This document shows, piece by piece, positions 1 through 8,351 of a stretch of DNA of 64,000 nucleotides. The stretch spans positions 1 to 64,000 of the forward strand of contig JASCOI010000004.1 in the NCBI GenBank assembly GCA_029959665.1. Direction: 5' to 3'. Each line of letters begins with the position of its first letter. The stretch's first letter is position 1. Under the pieces are notes generated by a model. The model worked only from the letters and a program-made list of their open reading frames with translations. It did no database searches and was not told the DNA's origin. Origin of the DNA: Microbacteriaceae bacterium PS02333. GTDB lineage: Bacteria > Actinomycetota > Actinomycetes > Actinomycetales > Microbacteriaceae. The position numbers were made by a program, and so were the translations under genes.

Positions 1-7
1 CGACAGT

Positions 8-126
8 GTTCCGGTGGTCATAGCGAGAGGGAAACGCCCGGTCACATTCCGAACCCGGAAGCTAAGCCTCTCAGCGCCGATGGTACTGCAAGGGGGACCT
101 TGTGGGAGAGTAGGACGCCGCCGGAC
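8..126 (+). rRNA. rrf: 5S ribosomal RNA
   Basis: The sequence has the standard actinobacterial 5S layout. The terminal helix is formed by GTTCCGGTGGT at the 5' end and CGCCGCCGGAC at the 3' end. The conserved loop segments CCGAACCCGGAAGCTAAG and GCGCCGATGGTACTGC lie between them. The length of about 119 nt is normal. It lies at the window edge, so 23S is presumably just upstream and outside. The ends may be off by one or two bases. Confidence 0.95.
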
Positions 127-145
127 TTCTTTTGCAACACCAGGG

Positions 146-176
146 AACCCCTGACCAGTACTGGTCAGGGGTTTTC
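146..176 (+). terminator. Rho-independent terminator of the rRNA operon
   Basis: A perfect inverted repeat (AACCCCTGACCAG / CTGGTCAGGGGTT around a TA centre) is followed by TTTTCT. It starts 20 nt after the 5S rRNA, which is where an rRNA operon terminator is expected. Confidence 0.9.
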
Positions 177-266
177 TGCGTTCCAGGACCGTTCCATGAC
201 CACTCCCGGTCGTCGTCGCAAGAGGGCTGGCAATAGGATCAGCCAGGATCTGCCGACGGAGGAACG

Positions 267-1397
267 ATGACGCACACCTGGCCGGCACTGCCGGATGGCT
301 CCCGCCTGGCGTTGCGGGAGATCCTCATCCACGGGGTGCTCTCACGTGCCGAGATCGCTCGGTCACTCGGGCTCTCCAGAGCGAGTCTGACCCGTGCCAT
401 GCGGCTGCTGGTTGCGCACGGCATGGTCGTGGAGGTCGGTACCGATGTCCGCGGTGCGACCGGTCGCCCGTCGGAGCTCCTCGAGGTGAGTTCGGGGAAG
501 TGGGAGTTCCTCGGTGTGAAGCTCACGAAGGACCGGCTGTACGCGGCGGTGACGGACCTCGGTGGGCGGATCCTCGCGCTGCACGAGGAGGGTCTGGCAT
601 CCACGGTGCCGGAGGACGTCGCCGCGCAGATAACCGCCGTCACGACGCAGCTCCGGCAGGCGCACCCGGCCCTCTGCGCCATCGGGGTCTCCCTCCCTGG
701 CGACGTGCTCGTCCGTGGCGGCGAGCCGATCGTCGCCGCGTCGGTGTTCCTCGGCTGGGTCGACGTACCGTTCGCACGGATGGTGTCCGACCGCACCGGG
801 CTCGCGACGTCCACCGCCAACGACGTGCATGCCCTGACCGCGAAGGAGCACTGGTTCGGTGCCGGCGCGGGCCGGGAGTCGATGGCGCTCGTCACCGTCG
901 GAGAGGGTGTCGGGCTCGGGCTCATCGCCAACGGCCAGGTGTCGACCGGGCAGAACGGGCGGCTCGGGAGGATCGGACACCTGCCGGTCCTGGGCGGCGG
1001 TCCCGACTGCGGCCTCGGGCACCACGGGTGTGCGTCGAGCTACCTGCCGAGTCCCGTCATCGTGCGGAACTCCGGCCACGTGGGCGCGACGTACGACGAG
1101 GTGGTGGAGCTCGCACGGGACGGGGACGCGCCGGCTCTCGCGGCGTTCGCGGATGCCGGGCGCGCGCTCGGGGTCGTCCTGGCGTCGGTCGTGCACGTCA
1201 CCGACCCGTCGGCGATCGTGCTCACGGGCGACGGTCTGCCCGTGTACGACATCGCCCGGAGCGCCGTGGACGACGCACTGCGTGGTGCGCTCGTGCCGAA
1301 CACCGACGCCCTGACGATCGAGGTCCAGCCGTTCGAGTTCTCCGAGTGGGCGCGCGCGGGCGCGGTGCTCGCGATCCGCGGCCTGCTGCAGGAGTGA
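267..1397 (+). CDS. ROK-family transcriptional regulator
   Basis: The 376-residue protein has an N-terminal winged helix-turn-helix (about residues 15-65, with the helix pair around SRAEIARSLGLSRASLTRAM). A ROK sugar-kinase-like domain follows. It has the family cysteine cluster DCGLGHHGC near residues 249-257, matching the CxCGxxGC zinc motif of ROK repressors. The start is an ATG preceded by GGAGG at good spacing. It lies directly upstream of and co-oriented with GH42 and GH36 genes, so it most likely senses a sugar released by them and controls this locus. Two similar sites carrying ACTTAGTT, one 3' of this gene and one in front of the importer, are plausible targets. The kinase fold probably binds sugar without phosphorylating it, as in NagC and XylR. 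The ligand cannot be read from sequence. Confidence 0.85.
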   Translation: MTHTWPALPDGSRLALREILIHGVLSRAEIARSLGLSRASLTRAMRLLVAHGMVVEVGTDVRGATGRPSELLEVSSGKWEFLGVKLTKDRLYAAVTDLGGRILALHEEGLASTVPEDVAAQITAVTTQLRQAHPALCAIGVSLPGDVLVRGGEPIVAASVFLGWVDVPFARMVSDRTGLATSTANDVHALTAKEHWFGAGAGRESMALVTVGEGVGLGLIANGQVSTGQNGRLGRIGHLPVLGGGPDCGLGHHGCASSYLPSPVIVRNSGHVGATYDEVVELARDGDAPALAAFADAGRALGVVLASVVHVTDPSAIVLTGDGLPVYDIARSAVDDALRGALVPNTDALTIEVQPFEFSEWARAGAVLAIRGLLQE

Positions 1398-1402
1398 CGG
1401 CG

Positions 1403-1424
1403 ACTTAGTTACACGCGTTGACAA
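1403..1424 (+). promoter_or_regulatory. Candidate ROK operator and -35 region upstream of the GH42 gene
   Basis: The sequence ACTTAGTTACACGCGTTGAC is a partial palindrome centred on ACGCGT. It shares ACTTAGTT in the same register with a second site at 8282-8304. TTGACA at 1418-1423 is a perfect -35 hexamer, so repressor binding would occlude polymerase. The -10 box 17 bases later (GAGGCT) is weak. The repressor assignment is inference from gene context. Confidence 0.5.
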
Positions 1425-1475
1425 ACACCGGGCGAACCGGGAGGCTGGTGCGGTCCCACCATCGAAGGAGATGCC

Positions 1476-3497
1476 GTGACCGCTCGGACCACCCCTGCCT
1501 GGCCCACCACTGGCCTGTCGTTCGGCGGCGACTACAGCCCCGAGCAGTGGCCGCGCGAGGTCTGGCACGAGGACGTCCGGCTCATGCGCGAGGCCGGGGT
1601 GAACCTGGTCACCGTCGGGGTCTTCTCCTGGGGGCTGCTCGAGCGGGCGCCGGGGGAGTACACGTGGGAGTGGCTCGACGAGGTCCTTGACCTGCTGCAC
1701 CGGAACGGCATCGCGGTGGACCTCGCGACGCCGACCGCCGCGGCGCCGAGCTGGCTGGTCGCGGCTCACCCGGAGATCCTCCCGGTCGACCGGCAGGGCA
1801 TCGTCCGGCAGACCGGCGAACGGCTCGGCTGGTGCCCGGACTCACCGGTGTTCCGCGAGCATGCCACGCGGATCGTCGACGCCGTCGCCGAGCGCTACGG
1901 CAGCCACCCCGCCGTACGGCTCTGGCACGTCAGCAACGAGCTGGGCGGTGGCAACGCGCGCTGCACCTGCGCGGACTCCACAGCTGCGTTCCGGGACTGG
2001 CTCCGTGCGCACCACGAGTCGATCGACGCCCTCAACGACGCCTGGGGCACGGCGTTCTGGGGGCACTCGTACACGGACTTCGACGAGGTGTCGTTGCCGC
2101 GCGGGCCGCGCGACGGTGCGCCGAACCCGGGGCTGTTCCTCGACGCCGAGCGGTTCTCGTCCGACTCGCTGCTCGCTCACTACCTGCACGAGAAGACCGT
2201 CATCGAACGGCATTCCGCCGTCCCCGTCACGACGAACTTCATGGTCGGGGCCGCATCGCAGACCGTCGACTACGCGGCTTGGGCCGCGCACGTCGCGATC
2301 CCCGCGAACGACCACTACACGCTCGTGGACGACCCGCGTCGCGAGCAGGACCTCGCGGCTGCTGCCGACCGGATGCGGGGCATCACCCGAGGGCGCGGCC
2401 CGTGGCTCCTCATGGAGCACTCGACCGGCGGCCCGAGCTGGCAGGAGCGGAACCGCGCGAAGGAGCCGAGTGAACTGGTGCGGAACGCGCTCGCACACGT
2501 CGCCCGCGGCTCCGACGGCGCCCTGTTCTTCCAGTGGCGGGCGTCGACGGCCGGTGCGGAGCAGTTCCACTCCGCGATGCTGCCGCACGCCGGCACCCGC
2601 ACGCGGATCTGGCGCGAGGTCACCGCGCTCGGTCGGGCGATGCAGGCACTCGCACCCGTGCAGGGCAGCGTCGTCGAGCCGGCCAGGGTGGCGATCGTCG
2701 TCGACGACCCCTCCGGCTGGGCCGTGCAGTCCGGCCTCAAGCCGCACCGGGCACTGTCGTACGCCCGGGAACTCCGCGTGTGGCACCGTGCGTTCTTCGA
2801 CCGCCAGGTGCTCACCGACGTGCTGCCGATCGACGCGGACCTCGACGGCTACGACGTCGTGGTGCTGCCGACGCTCCTGATCGTCGACGACGCCACGGCG
2901 GCTCGGCTGTCCGCCGTGGTGGACCGGGGCGCGACGCTCGTCGTGACGTACCTGTCCGGCGTCGCCGACGAGCACGCACGCATCCGCTCGGGCGGGTACC
3001 CGGGTGCGTTCCGCGACGTGCTCGGTGCGTGGAGCGAGGAGTTCACCCCGCTGCAGCGCGACGAACGCTGGTCACTGGACGACGGTGAGGTGGTCACCGA
3101 CTGGGCCGAGGCGGTCGTCGTGGCGGATGCCGACGTCGTCCTCGCCTACACGGACGGGCCGCTCGCCGGCCGCCCGGCGGTCACCCGCCGACACGCGGAC
3201 GCCGGCGACGCCTTGTACGTCTCGGCGATGCTGTCGGACGACAGCATCCAACGGCTCGTGGACCGGATCGTGGCGGACCGGGCGATCCCGCGGACCGTCA
3301 CCGGGCCTCCAGGACTGGAGGCCGTGAGTCGCGTCGGACGCGACGGTTCCGCGTTCCTGTTCCTCCTCAACCACCGGGCGGAGCCCGTCACGGTCGTCGC
3401 GTCCGGTACGGACCTGCTCGACGGCTCCGTCCACGGACCGGAGACCGTCGTGCCGGCTGGTCGCGTCCGCGTGCTCCGCGAGGAGCGCGCGGCATGA
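1476..3497 (+). CDS. GH42 beta-galactosidase
   Basis: This 673-residue cytoplasmic glycoside hydrolase removes non-reducing beta-galactose. It has the GH42 opening with GGDYSPEQWP (residues 17-26), a TIM barrel, the acid/base glutamate in VSNELGG (E155) and the nucleophile glutamate in LLMEHSTGG (E314). A beta-galactosidase trimerisation domain (roughly 385-590) and a small beta C-terminal domain follow. The length is normal for the family, and no signal peptide is seen. The start is GTG with AAGGAG upstream. It overlaps the following alpha-galactosidase start by ATGA, so the two are translationally coupled. Some GH42 enzymes prefer arabinogalacto- or galacto-oligosaccharides over lactose. 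The alpha-galactosidase and mannosidase neighbours point to plant oligosaccharides. Confidence 0.9.
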   Translation: MTARTTPAWPTTGLSFGGDYSPEQWPREVWHEDVRLMREAGVNLVTVGVFSWGLLERAPGEYTWEWLDEVLDLLHRNGIAVDLATPTAAAPSWLVAAHPEILPVDRQGIVRQTGERLGWCPDSPVFREHATRIVDAVAERYGSHPAVRLWHVSNELGGGNARCTCADSTAAFRDWLRAHHESIDALNDAWGTAFWGHSYTDFDEVSLPRGPRDGAPNPGLFLDAERFSSDSLLAHYLHEKTVIERHSAVPVTTNFMVGAASQTVDYAAWAAHVAIPANDHYTLVDDPRREQDLAAAADRMRGITRGRGPWLLMEHSTGGPSWQERNRAKEPSELVRNALAHVARGSDGALFFQWRASTAGAEQFHSAMLPHAGTRTRIWREVTALGRAMQALAPVQGSVVEPARVAIVVDDPSGWAVQSGLKPHRALSYARELRVWHRAFFDRQVLTDVLPIDADLDGYDVVVLPTLLIVDDATAARLSAVVDRGATLVVTYLSGVADEHARIRSGGYPGAFRDVLGAWSEEFTPLQRDERWSLDDGEVVTDWAEAVVVADADVVLAYTDGPLAGRPAVTRRHADAGDALYVSAMLSDDSIQRLVDRIVADRAIPRTVTGPPGLEAVSRVGRDGSAFLFLLNHRAEPVTVVASGTDLLDGSVHGPETVVPAGRVRVLREERAA

Positions 3498-5659
3498 CGG
3501 TCGTCGATCGCGACGCGCGCCCGCTCGGTCCCGCCGAACCGGTGCGCCCGGTCCACGTCCTCCGTGCGGCAGGGGTGTCCCTCGTGGTCGCCGCCGCCGT
3601 CGACGGGCTGCCGGAGGTGCTGCACTGGGGCCGTGACGTCGGCCCGATCGCCGACGCCGACGCCGACGACGTGGTCCTGGCGCTCGGCCGCCCGATCTCG
3701 CCGAGCGCGTTCGACGCGCCGTGGCCGCTCACCGTGCTGCCGACGGAGCGGGACGGCTGGGAGGGGCGCCCAGGGATCGCCGGGCACGTCGACGGCGCGC
3801 CGCTCGTGCCACGATGGCGCGACGCCCGGGTGACCTCGGAGGGGGCGGAGCTCGTCGTCACGGCGCACTCCGACGTCCTGGCGCTCCGGAGCGTGTTCGC
3901 GCTCGACGGCGCCGGTGTGCTGCGCGTGCGGCACGCGGTCACCGGTCGGAGCGACCGGCCCGTGCACCTCCAGGCGCTCGAGGCGACGCTGCCGGTGGGG
4001 GAGTGGGTGGCGGAGGCCCTCGACCTCGGCGGCCGGTGGACCCGTGAGCGAACGCCGCAACGGCGCGCGCTGACAGCCGGGACCCACGCACGCGAGAGCC
4101 GCCGCGGACGGACGGGTCACGATGCACCGACGCTGCTGGCGCTCGGGACGCCGGGGTTCGACGACGCCGCCGGGGAGGTGTGGGCGGTGCACCTCGCGTG
4201 GAGCGCGGACGCCGTCCACCGGGTCGACGTGCTCGCCGAGGCCCGGCCGCTGCTCGGGGCGGGGGAGCTCCTGCGCGCCGGCGAGGTGGTCCTCGGTCGC
4301 GGGGAGACGTTCAACGCGCCTGATGCCGTGTTCGTCTGGAGCGACGAGGGGCTCGACGGCGTCTCCGCGCGGTTCCACGACTCGCTCCGAGCGCGACCCG
4401 GGCACCCGCGACGACCCAGGCCCGTCGTCCTGAACACCTGGGAAGCCGTGTACTACCGCCAGGGACTCGCGCCGCTCGTCGCCCTCGCGGAGACCGCCGC
4501 GGACATCGGCGTCGAGCGGTTCGTGCTCGACGACGGGTGGTTCCTCGGGCGCCGGTCCGACAGCACCTCGCTCGGCGACTGGCGGGTGGACCCCGCGGTC
4601 TGGCCGGACGGGCTCCGGCCGCTCGTCGACCGTGTCCGGGAACTCGGGATGGAGTTCGGGCTGTGGTTCGAACCCGAGATGGTGAGCCCGGTGTCCGAGC
4701 TCGCCGTCGCCCACCCGGAGTGGCTCCTGCAGCGGCCGGACGACGACGTGCGGACCTGGCGCAACCAGTACGTGCTCGACATGGCGAACGTCGATGCCCG
4801 GGCCTTCGTGCTCGAGGCCATGTCGGCGGTCATCGGCGAGCACCACGTGGAGTTCGTCAAGTGGGACCAGAACCGGGACGTCGTGCACGCGGTGCACGAC
4901 GGGCGTGCGGGCCTCGACGCCCACACCCGCGGGGTCTACACGCTGATGGACGAGTTGCGTGCCCGGCACCCGTGGCTCGAGATCGAGGCCTGTGCGAGCG
5001 GAGGGGCCCGCGTCGACCTCGGGGTGCTCGAACGGACGGACCGGGTGTGGCCGTCGGACACGAACGACGCCCTCGAACGGCTGCCGATCCAGCGCTGGAC
5101 CGAGGCACTCCTGCCGCTCGAACTCATCGGGTCGCACGTCGGCCCGGAGGTCTCGCACACCACCGGGCGGCACCTCGACCTCGACTTCCGGATGGCGGTG
5201 TCGCTGTTCGGCTCGGCCGGGATCGAGACCGACGTCACGACGCTGACGCCCGTCGAGCTCGACCGTGTCCGGGCCTGGACGGCGCTGTACCGGCGGGAGC
5301 GCGGGCTGCTGCACACCGGACGACTCCGGCACCTCGACCTCGGCGACCCCGGTCTCGCGACCACCTCGGTCGTCGCCACCGACCGGTCCCGCGCACTCGT
5401 CCGCGTCGCCAGGACGGCCACGGGGCCGCAGTCGCTCGCGGTGCCGCTCCGGCTGCGCGGGCTCGACCGGACGCGGCGCTACCGGCTCGCCCCGGTCACG
5501 GGCATCGGCGTCCCGCAGGGGCTCGACATGGTGCCGCCGCAGTGGATCGCGCGCGGGTTCCTCGAGCTACCCGGTGCCGTGCTCGAGGACGTGGGCGCGC
5601 GCCTGCCGATGCTCGCACCTGGGACCGCGATCGTGCTGGAGTGCCGCGCGCTCGACTGA
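3494..5659 (+). CDS. GH36 alpha-galactosidase
   Basis: The 721-residue protein has the GH36 domain order: an N-terminal beta-supersandwich (about 1-310), a TIM barrel with VLDDGWF, and a C-terminal beta domain. The nucleophile is the aspartate of FVKWDQNRD (D458). The acid/base is the aspartate of WPSDTNDALER (D522), preceded by the conserved CASGGAR. It releases terminal alpha-1,6-galactose, as in raffinose-family sugars or galactomannan side chains. No secretion signal is seen, so it acts in the cytoplasm on imported oligosaccharides. The ATG overlaps the upstream beta-galactosidase stop (ATGA). A second, divergent GH36 enzyme sits at the end of the importer operon. It probably handles a different substrate or chain length. 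Confidence 0.9.
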   Translation: MTVVDRDARPLGPAEPVRPVHVLRAAGVSLVVAAAVDGLPEVLHWGRDVGPIADADADDVVLALGRPISPSAFDAPWPLTVLPTERDGWEGRPGIAGHVDGAPLVPRWRDARVTSEGAELVVTAHSDVLALRSVFALDGAGVLRVRHAVTGRSDRPVHLQALEATLPVGEWVAEALDLGGRWTRERTPQRRALTAGTHARESRRGRTGHDAPTLLALGTPGFDDAAGEVWAVHLAWSADAVHRVDVLAEARPLLGAGELLRAGEVVLGRGETFNAPDAVFVWSDEGLDGVSARFHDSLRARPGHPRRPRPVVLNTWEAVYYRQGLAPLVALAETAADIGVERFVLDDGWFLGRRSDSTSLGDWRVDPAVWPDGLRPLVDRVRELGMEFGLWFEPEMVSPVSELAVAHPEWLLQRPDDDVRTWRNQYVLDMANVDARAFVLEAMSAVIGEHHVEFVKWDQNRDVVHAVHDGRAGLDAHTRGVYTLMDELRARHPWLEIEACASGGARVDLGVLERTDRVWPSDTNDALERLPIQRWTEALLPLELIGSHVGPEVSHTTGRHLDLDFRMAVSLFGSAGIETDVTTLTPVELDRVRAWTALYRRERGLLHTGRLRHLDLGDPGLATTSVVATDRSRALVRVARTATGPQSLAVPLRLRGLDRTRRYRLAPVTGIGVPQGLDMVPPQWIARGFLELPGAVLEDVGARLPMLAPGTAIVLECRALD

Positions 5660-5668
5660 CGCGTCCGA

Positions 5669-5704
5669 GCCGCGCCGCCGCGCCGGCGCTCGCGGCGGCG
5701 CGGC
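5669..5704. terminator. Convergent hairpin between the alpha-galactosidase and beta-mannosidase genes
   Basis: Two perfect 14-bp arms (GCCGCGCCGCCGCG at 5669-5682 and its complement at 5691-5704) enclose an 8-base loop. It lies exactly between two convergent stop codons. There is no T tract, as is common in high-GC actinobacteria, so it may act as a bidirectional terminator or RNA-stabilising hairpin. Confidence 0.65.
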
Positions 5705-5705
5705 G

Positions 5706-8234
5706 CTATCCGCGCAGGTCGCCGGCGTGCCGGAGCACGAGCGGTGACCCGAGCGCCGCGGTGTCGACACCAGGTGCGCCCGTGACGGTGAACGTCACGG
5801 ACTCGCCCGGCAGCAGCGACACGAGCCCGTCGTTCACGCGGGCGGCAGGCGCGACGCGGTCCGGGAAGAGCGACACGTCGCGGGCGTACGACGTGGCGGT
5901 CACGGTCACCCTGGCGCCGTCCTCGGTGGCCGTCGCCGAGACGGTCAGGGGCGCAGGCGCGAACCGCTGGTCGACCACCTCGGCAAAGTCGTGCACCGTG
6001 CGACCGAGCGGACCCGAGACGACGAGGACCTCCGCCGCGGGGTCCTCCGGAACGGCGAGCGACACGGGCAGTGCGACCCGCCCGGCATCGGCGGGCGCAG
6101 CGCCGAGGTCGAACGACCCCGTCGCGAGCACCGAGCCGTCGAACCCGACCCGCTCGACCGTCACGGTGTCCTCGACCCGGGCGCCCGACCCGTTCACCAG
6201 CACCAGGTCGAGACCGGACCCGTCCCCTGGCTGCACCGTGAGCAGCACCGTCTGGTAGGCATGCCGGACGGCGTACCAGACCGGCTTCCGGATCCCCGCG
6301 TGGTCGACGAGCGACCACGACACCACCGGCCAGTCGTCGTTCAACTGCCACACGATCGTCCCGGTGTTGTACGGGGTGCGTGACCGGAACCACTCCATGC
6401 CGAACCGGATCGCGTGCGCCTGGTTCAGCTGCGCGGACCAGTGCCAGTCCTCGATCGACGCCGGCGTCGGCAGGTGCCCGCGCATGCCGTCGGCGAGCTT
6501 CCGGTTGCCCTGGTCGGCCTTCTGGTGCACGAGCATCTCGTGCCCCTCCGGGTCGAGCGGCTCGTCGTGCACCACCGCGGTCAGGGTCGACCACGCCGGC
6601 GGCCCCTGGAACCCGAACTCCGTGACGAAGCGCGGGTCCCAGTCCCCGTACGCGCGGTAGTCCAGCCGGTTCCAGACGTCCCAGATGTGCACGCTGCCGT
6701 TCCGCTCGTCGTTCGGCGTCAGGTACTCGTCGAAGGAGAACGGGCTGCCGGGCGTGTACGGACGGGTGGGGTCGAGCTCCGACACGATCGCGGGCAGGAG
6801 CGACCGGTAGTACCCGTTGCCCCAGGTCCGGCCGACGAGCGACGGCCGCCAGCCCCACTCCGCGTACGCCACGAGGTTCTCGTTGTTGCCGTTCCACACC
6901 ACCAGCGACGGGTGCGGGGACAGTCGGGTGACGGCCTCGCGGGCCTCCGCCTCGACCTCGTCCGCGAGCCACGGCTCCTCCGCGTAGGCGGCGCAGGCGA
7001 ACAGGAAGTCCTGCCAGACGAGCACGCCGAGTTCGTCGCACCGGTCGTACAGGTCGGTCGACTCGTACACGCCGCCGCCCCAGATCCGCAGCAGGTTCAC
7101 GTTCGCCTGGACGGCGTCGTCGATCCGGTCGGCGTAGCGCTCCGGTGTCATCTCGGTCAGGAACGCGTGGTCCGGGATCCAGTTCGCCCCGCGGACCAGC
7201 ACCGGACGCCCGTTCACCCGGAGCAGGAACGGCGCGCCGTCGGCGTCTGCCGCCGTGTCGAGCGTGACCGTGCGGAAGCCGACGCGGCCGGTCCACACCG
7301 CGTCGCCGACCTCGACGCGGACGTCGTGCAGCGGCTGGTCGCCCTCGCCGCGCGGCCACCAGACCGCGACGTCCGGCACGACGACCCGGACGGTGGCCGC
7401 GCCGTCCACGACGGGACGCGAGCCGACGATCCGGACGGGAGGCTCGGTGCCGGATCCGGGGGACGTGGCGGACGCGCGGTACGGGGCCACGGTGATCCGT
7501 GCCTCCAGTCCGGTCGGTCCGTCACCGCCGGCGGACGTGACGGGTGCACCGCCGATCGCCTGCGAGAAGGCGCCGGTGGAACCGGCGTGCTCGACCTCGA
7601 CGTGTGCGGTGAGCACACCGTCGGCGCCGTCCAGGTCGACGAGGGGCCGGACGGACGCGATGCGGACGCCACTCCAGGACTCGATGCCGATCGACTTCCA
7701 GATGCCGCTCGTCGCGACGTCGATGCCCCAGTCCCAGCCGAAGTTCGACGCGTTCTTCCGCAGTGCGTTGTAGGGGTGGTGGTTGACGTGTGGGAGTTCG
7801 CCGCCGTGCAGCGCCGACTCGCGTTCGGCAGCGGGCACCGGGGCGTCGAACGTGACGACGAGCTCGTTCGTGCCGGGGCGGAGCAGGTGTCCGACGGGGA
7901 ACCGGTACGAGCGGTGCTGGTTCCTCGTGGTGCCGACGACGACGCCGTTCAGCTCGATGGTGGCGAGGGTGTCGAGGCCGTCCGCGACCAGGTCGTGGCG
8001 CTCGGCGTCGGGAGCCGCCCACTCGAACGTGCGGCGGTAGCGCCAGACGGTGTCGCCGATCCACTGCGTCGCCGCTTCGTTGTCGCCGTCGAACGGGTGG
8101 GGGACCAGGCCGGCGCGCAGCAGGTCGGTGTGTGCGCAGCCGGGGACGGTCGCCGCGATCCTCCCGCTCGGTGCCTCGGCCGGGCCGTGCACCGCCTCGA
8201 GGGTCCACGTGCCGTCCAGTGTCGTCCGCTCCAT
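5706..8234 (-). CDS. GH2 beta-mannosidase
   Basis: The 842-residue protein removes beta-mannose from the non-reducing end of manno-oligosaccharides. A GH2 sugar-binding domain with ATVPGCAHTDLL (residues 28-39) and FGWDWGID (165-172) is followed by an Ig-like domain and a TIM barrel. RIWGGGVYE, the acid/base glutamate in WNGNNEN (E452) and the nucleophile in FVTEFGFQGP (E539) are all present. WNGNNE and the WDWG motif mark mannosidases within GH2 rather than beta-galactosidases or glucuronidases. It is transcribed divergently from the importer operon and shares its regulatory region. No signal peptide is seen. Its presence is the main reason to infer a mannan or galactomannan substrate for this locus. 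Confidence 0.9.
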   Translation of the reverse strand: MERTTLDGTWTLEAVHGPAEAPSGRIAATVPGCAHTDLLRAGLVPHPFDGDNEAATQWIGDTVWRYRRTFEWAAPDAERHDLVADGLDTLATIELNGVVVGTTRNQHRSYRFPVGHLLRPGTNELVVTFDAPVPAAERESALHGGELPHVNHHPYNALRKNASNFGWDWGIDVATSGIWKSIGIESWSGVRIASVRPLVDLDGADGVLTAHVEVEHAGSTGAFSQAIGGAPVTSAGGDGPTGLEARITVAPYRASATSPGSGTEPPVRIVGSRPVVDGAATVRVVVPDVAVWWPRGEGDQPLHDVRVEVGDAVWTGRVGFRTVTLDTAADADGAPFLLRVNGRPVLVRGANWIPDHAFLTEMTPERYADRIDDAVQANVNLLRIWGGGVYESTDLYDRCDELGVLVWQDFLFACAAYAEEPWLADEVEAEAREAVTRLSPHPSLVVWNGNNENLVAYAEWGWRPSLVGRTWGNGYYRSLLPAIVSELDPTRPYTPGSPFSFDEYLTPNDERNGSVHIWDVWNRLDYRAYGDWDPRFVTEFGFQGPPAWSTLTAVVHDEPLDPEGHEMLVHQKADQGNRKLADGMRGHLPTPASIEDWHWSAQLNQAHAIRFGMEWFRSRTPYNTGTIVWQLNDDWPVVSWSLVDHAGIRKPVWYAVRHAYQTVLLTVQPGDGSGLDLVLVNGSGARVEDTVTVERVGFDGSVLATGSFDLGAAPADAGRVALPVSLAVPEDPAAEVLVVSGPLGRTVHDFAEVVDQRFAPAPLTVSATATEDGARVTVTATSYARDVSLFPDRVAPAARVNDGLVSLLPGESVTFTVTGAPGVDTAALGSPLVLRHAGDLRG

Positions 8235-8274
8235 CGCGTCTCCAGTGCTCGTCGGGCCGCGTCGTCGCTGCCTC

Positions 8275-8304
8275 TTGACCGACTTAGTTTATGCGTGTAA
8301 CAAT
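8275..8304 (+). promoter_or_regulatory. Promoter with overlapping ROK-type operator for the importer operon
   Basis: TTGACC (8275-8280) and TAACAA (8298-8303) are separated by 17 bases, a good sigma-A promoter. The spacer holds ACTTAGTTTATGCGTGTAAC, which shares ACTTAGTT with the site at 1403; the reverse strand contains GTTACACGC, also present there. The region is the common upstream sequence of the divergent beta-mannosidase gene, so one regulator could control both directions. Confidence 0.6.
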
Positions 8305-8351
8305 CACGCTCACAACGTGGACCTGCGACGACGCAGACCGAGAGGACAACG

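Noticed and set aside
3146-5332. Long minus-strand open frame (728 codons) opposite the GH36 gene
   Set aside because: It is antisense to a clear GH36 enzyme, has low-complexity Arg/Val/Pro-rich composition and no domain. Such antisense frames are routine in high-GC DNA. The same applies to long antisense frames at 363-1769, 6414-8300, 8370-9920 and 13738-15363.
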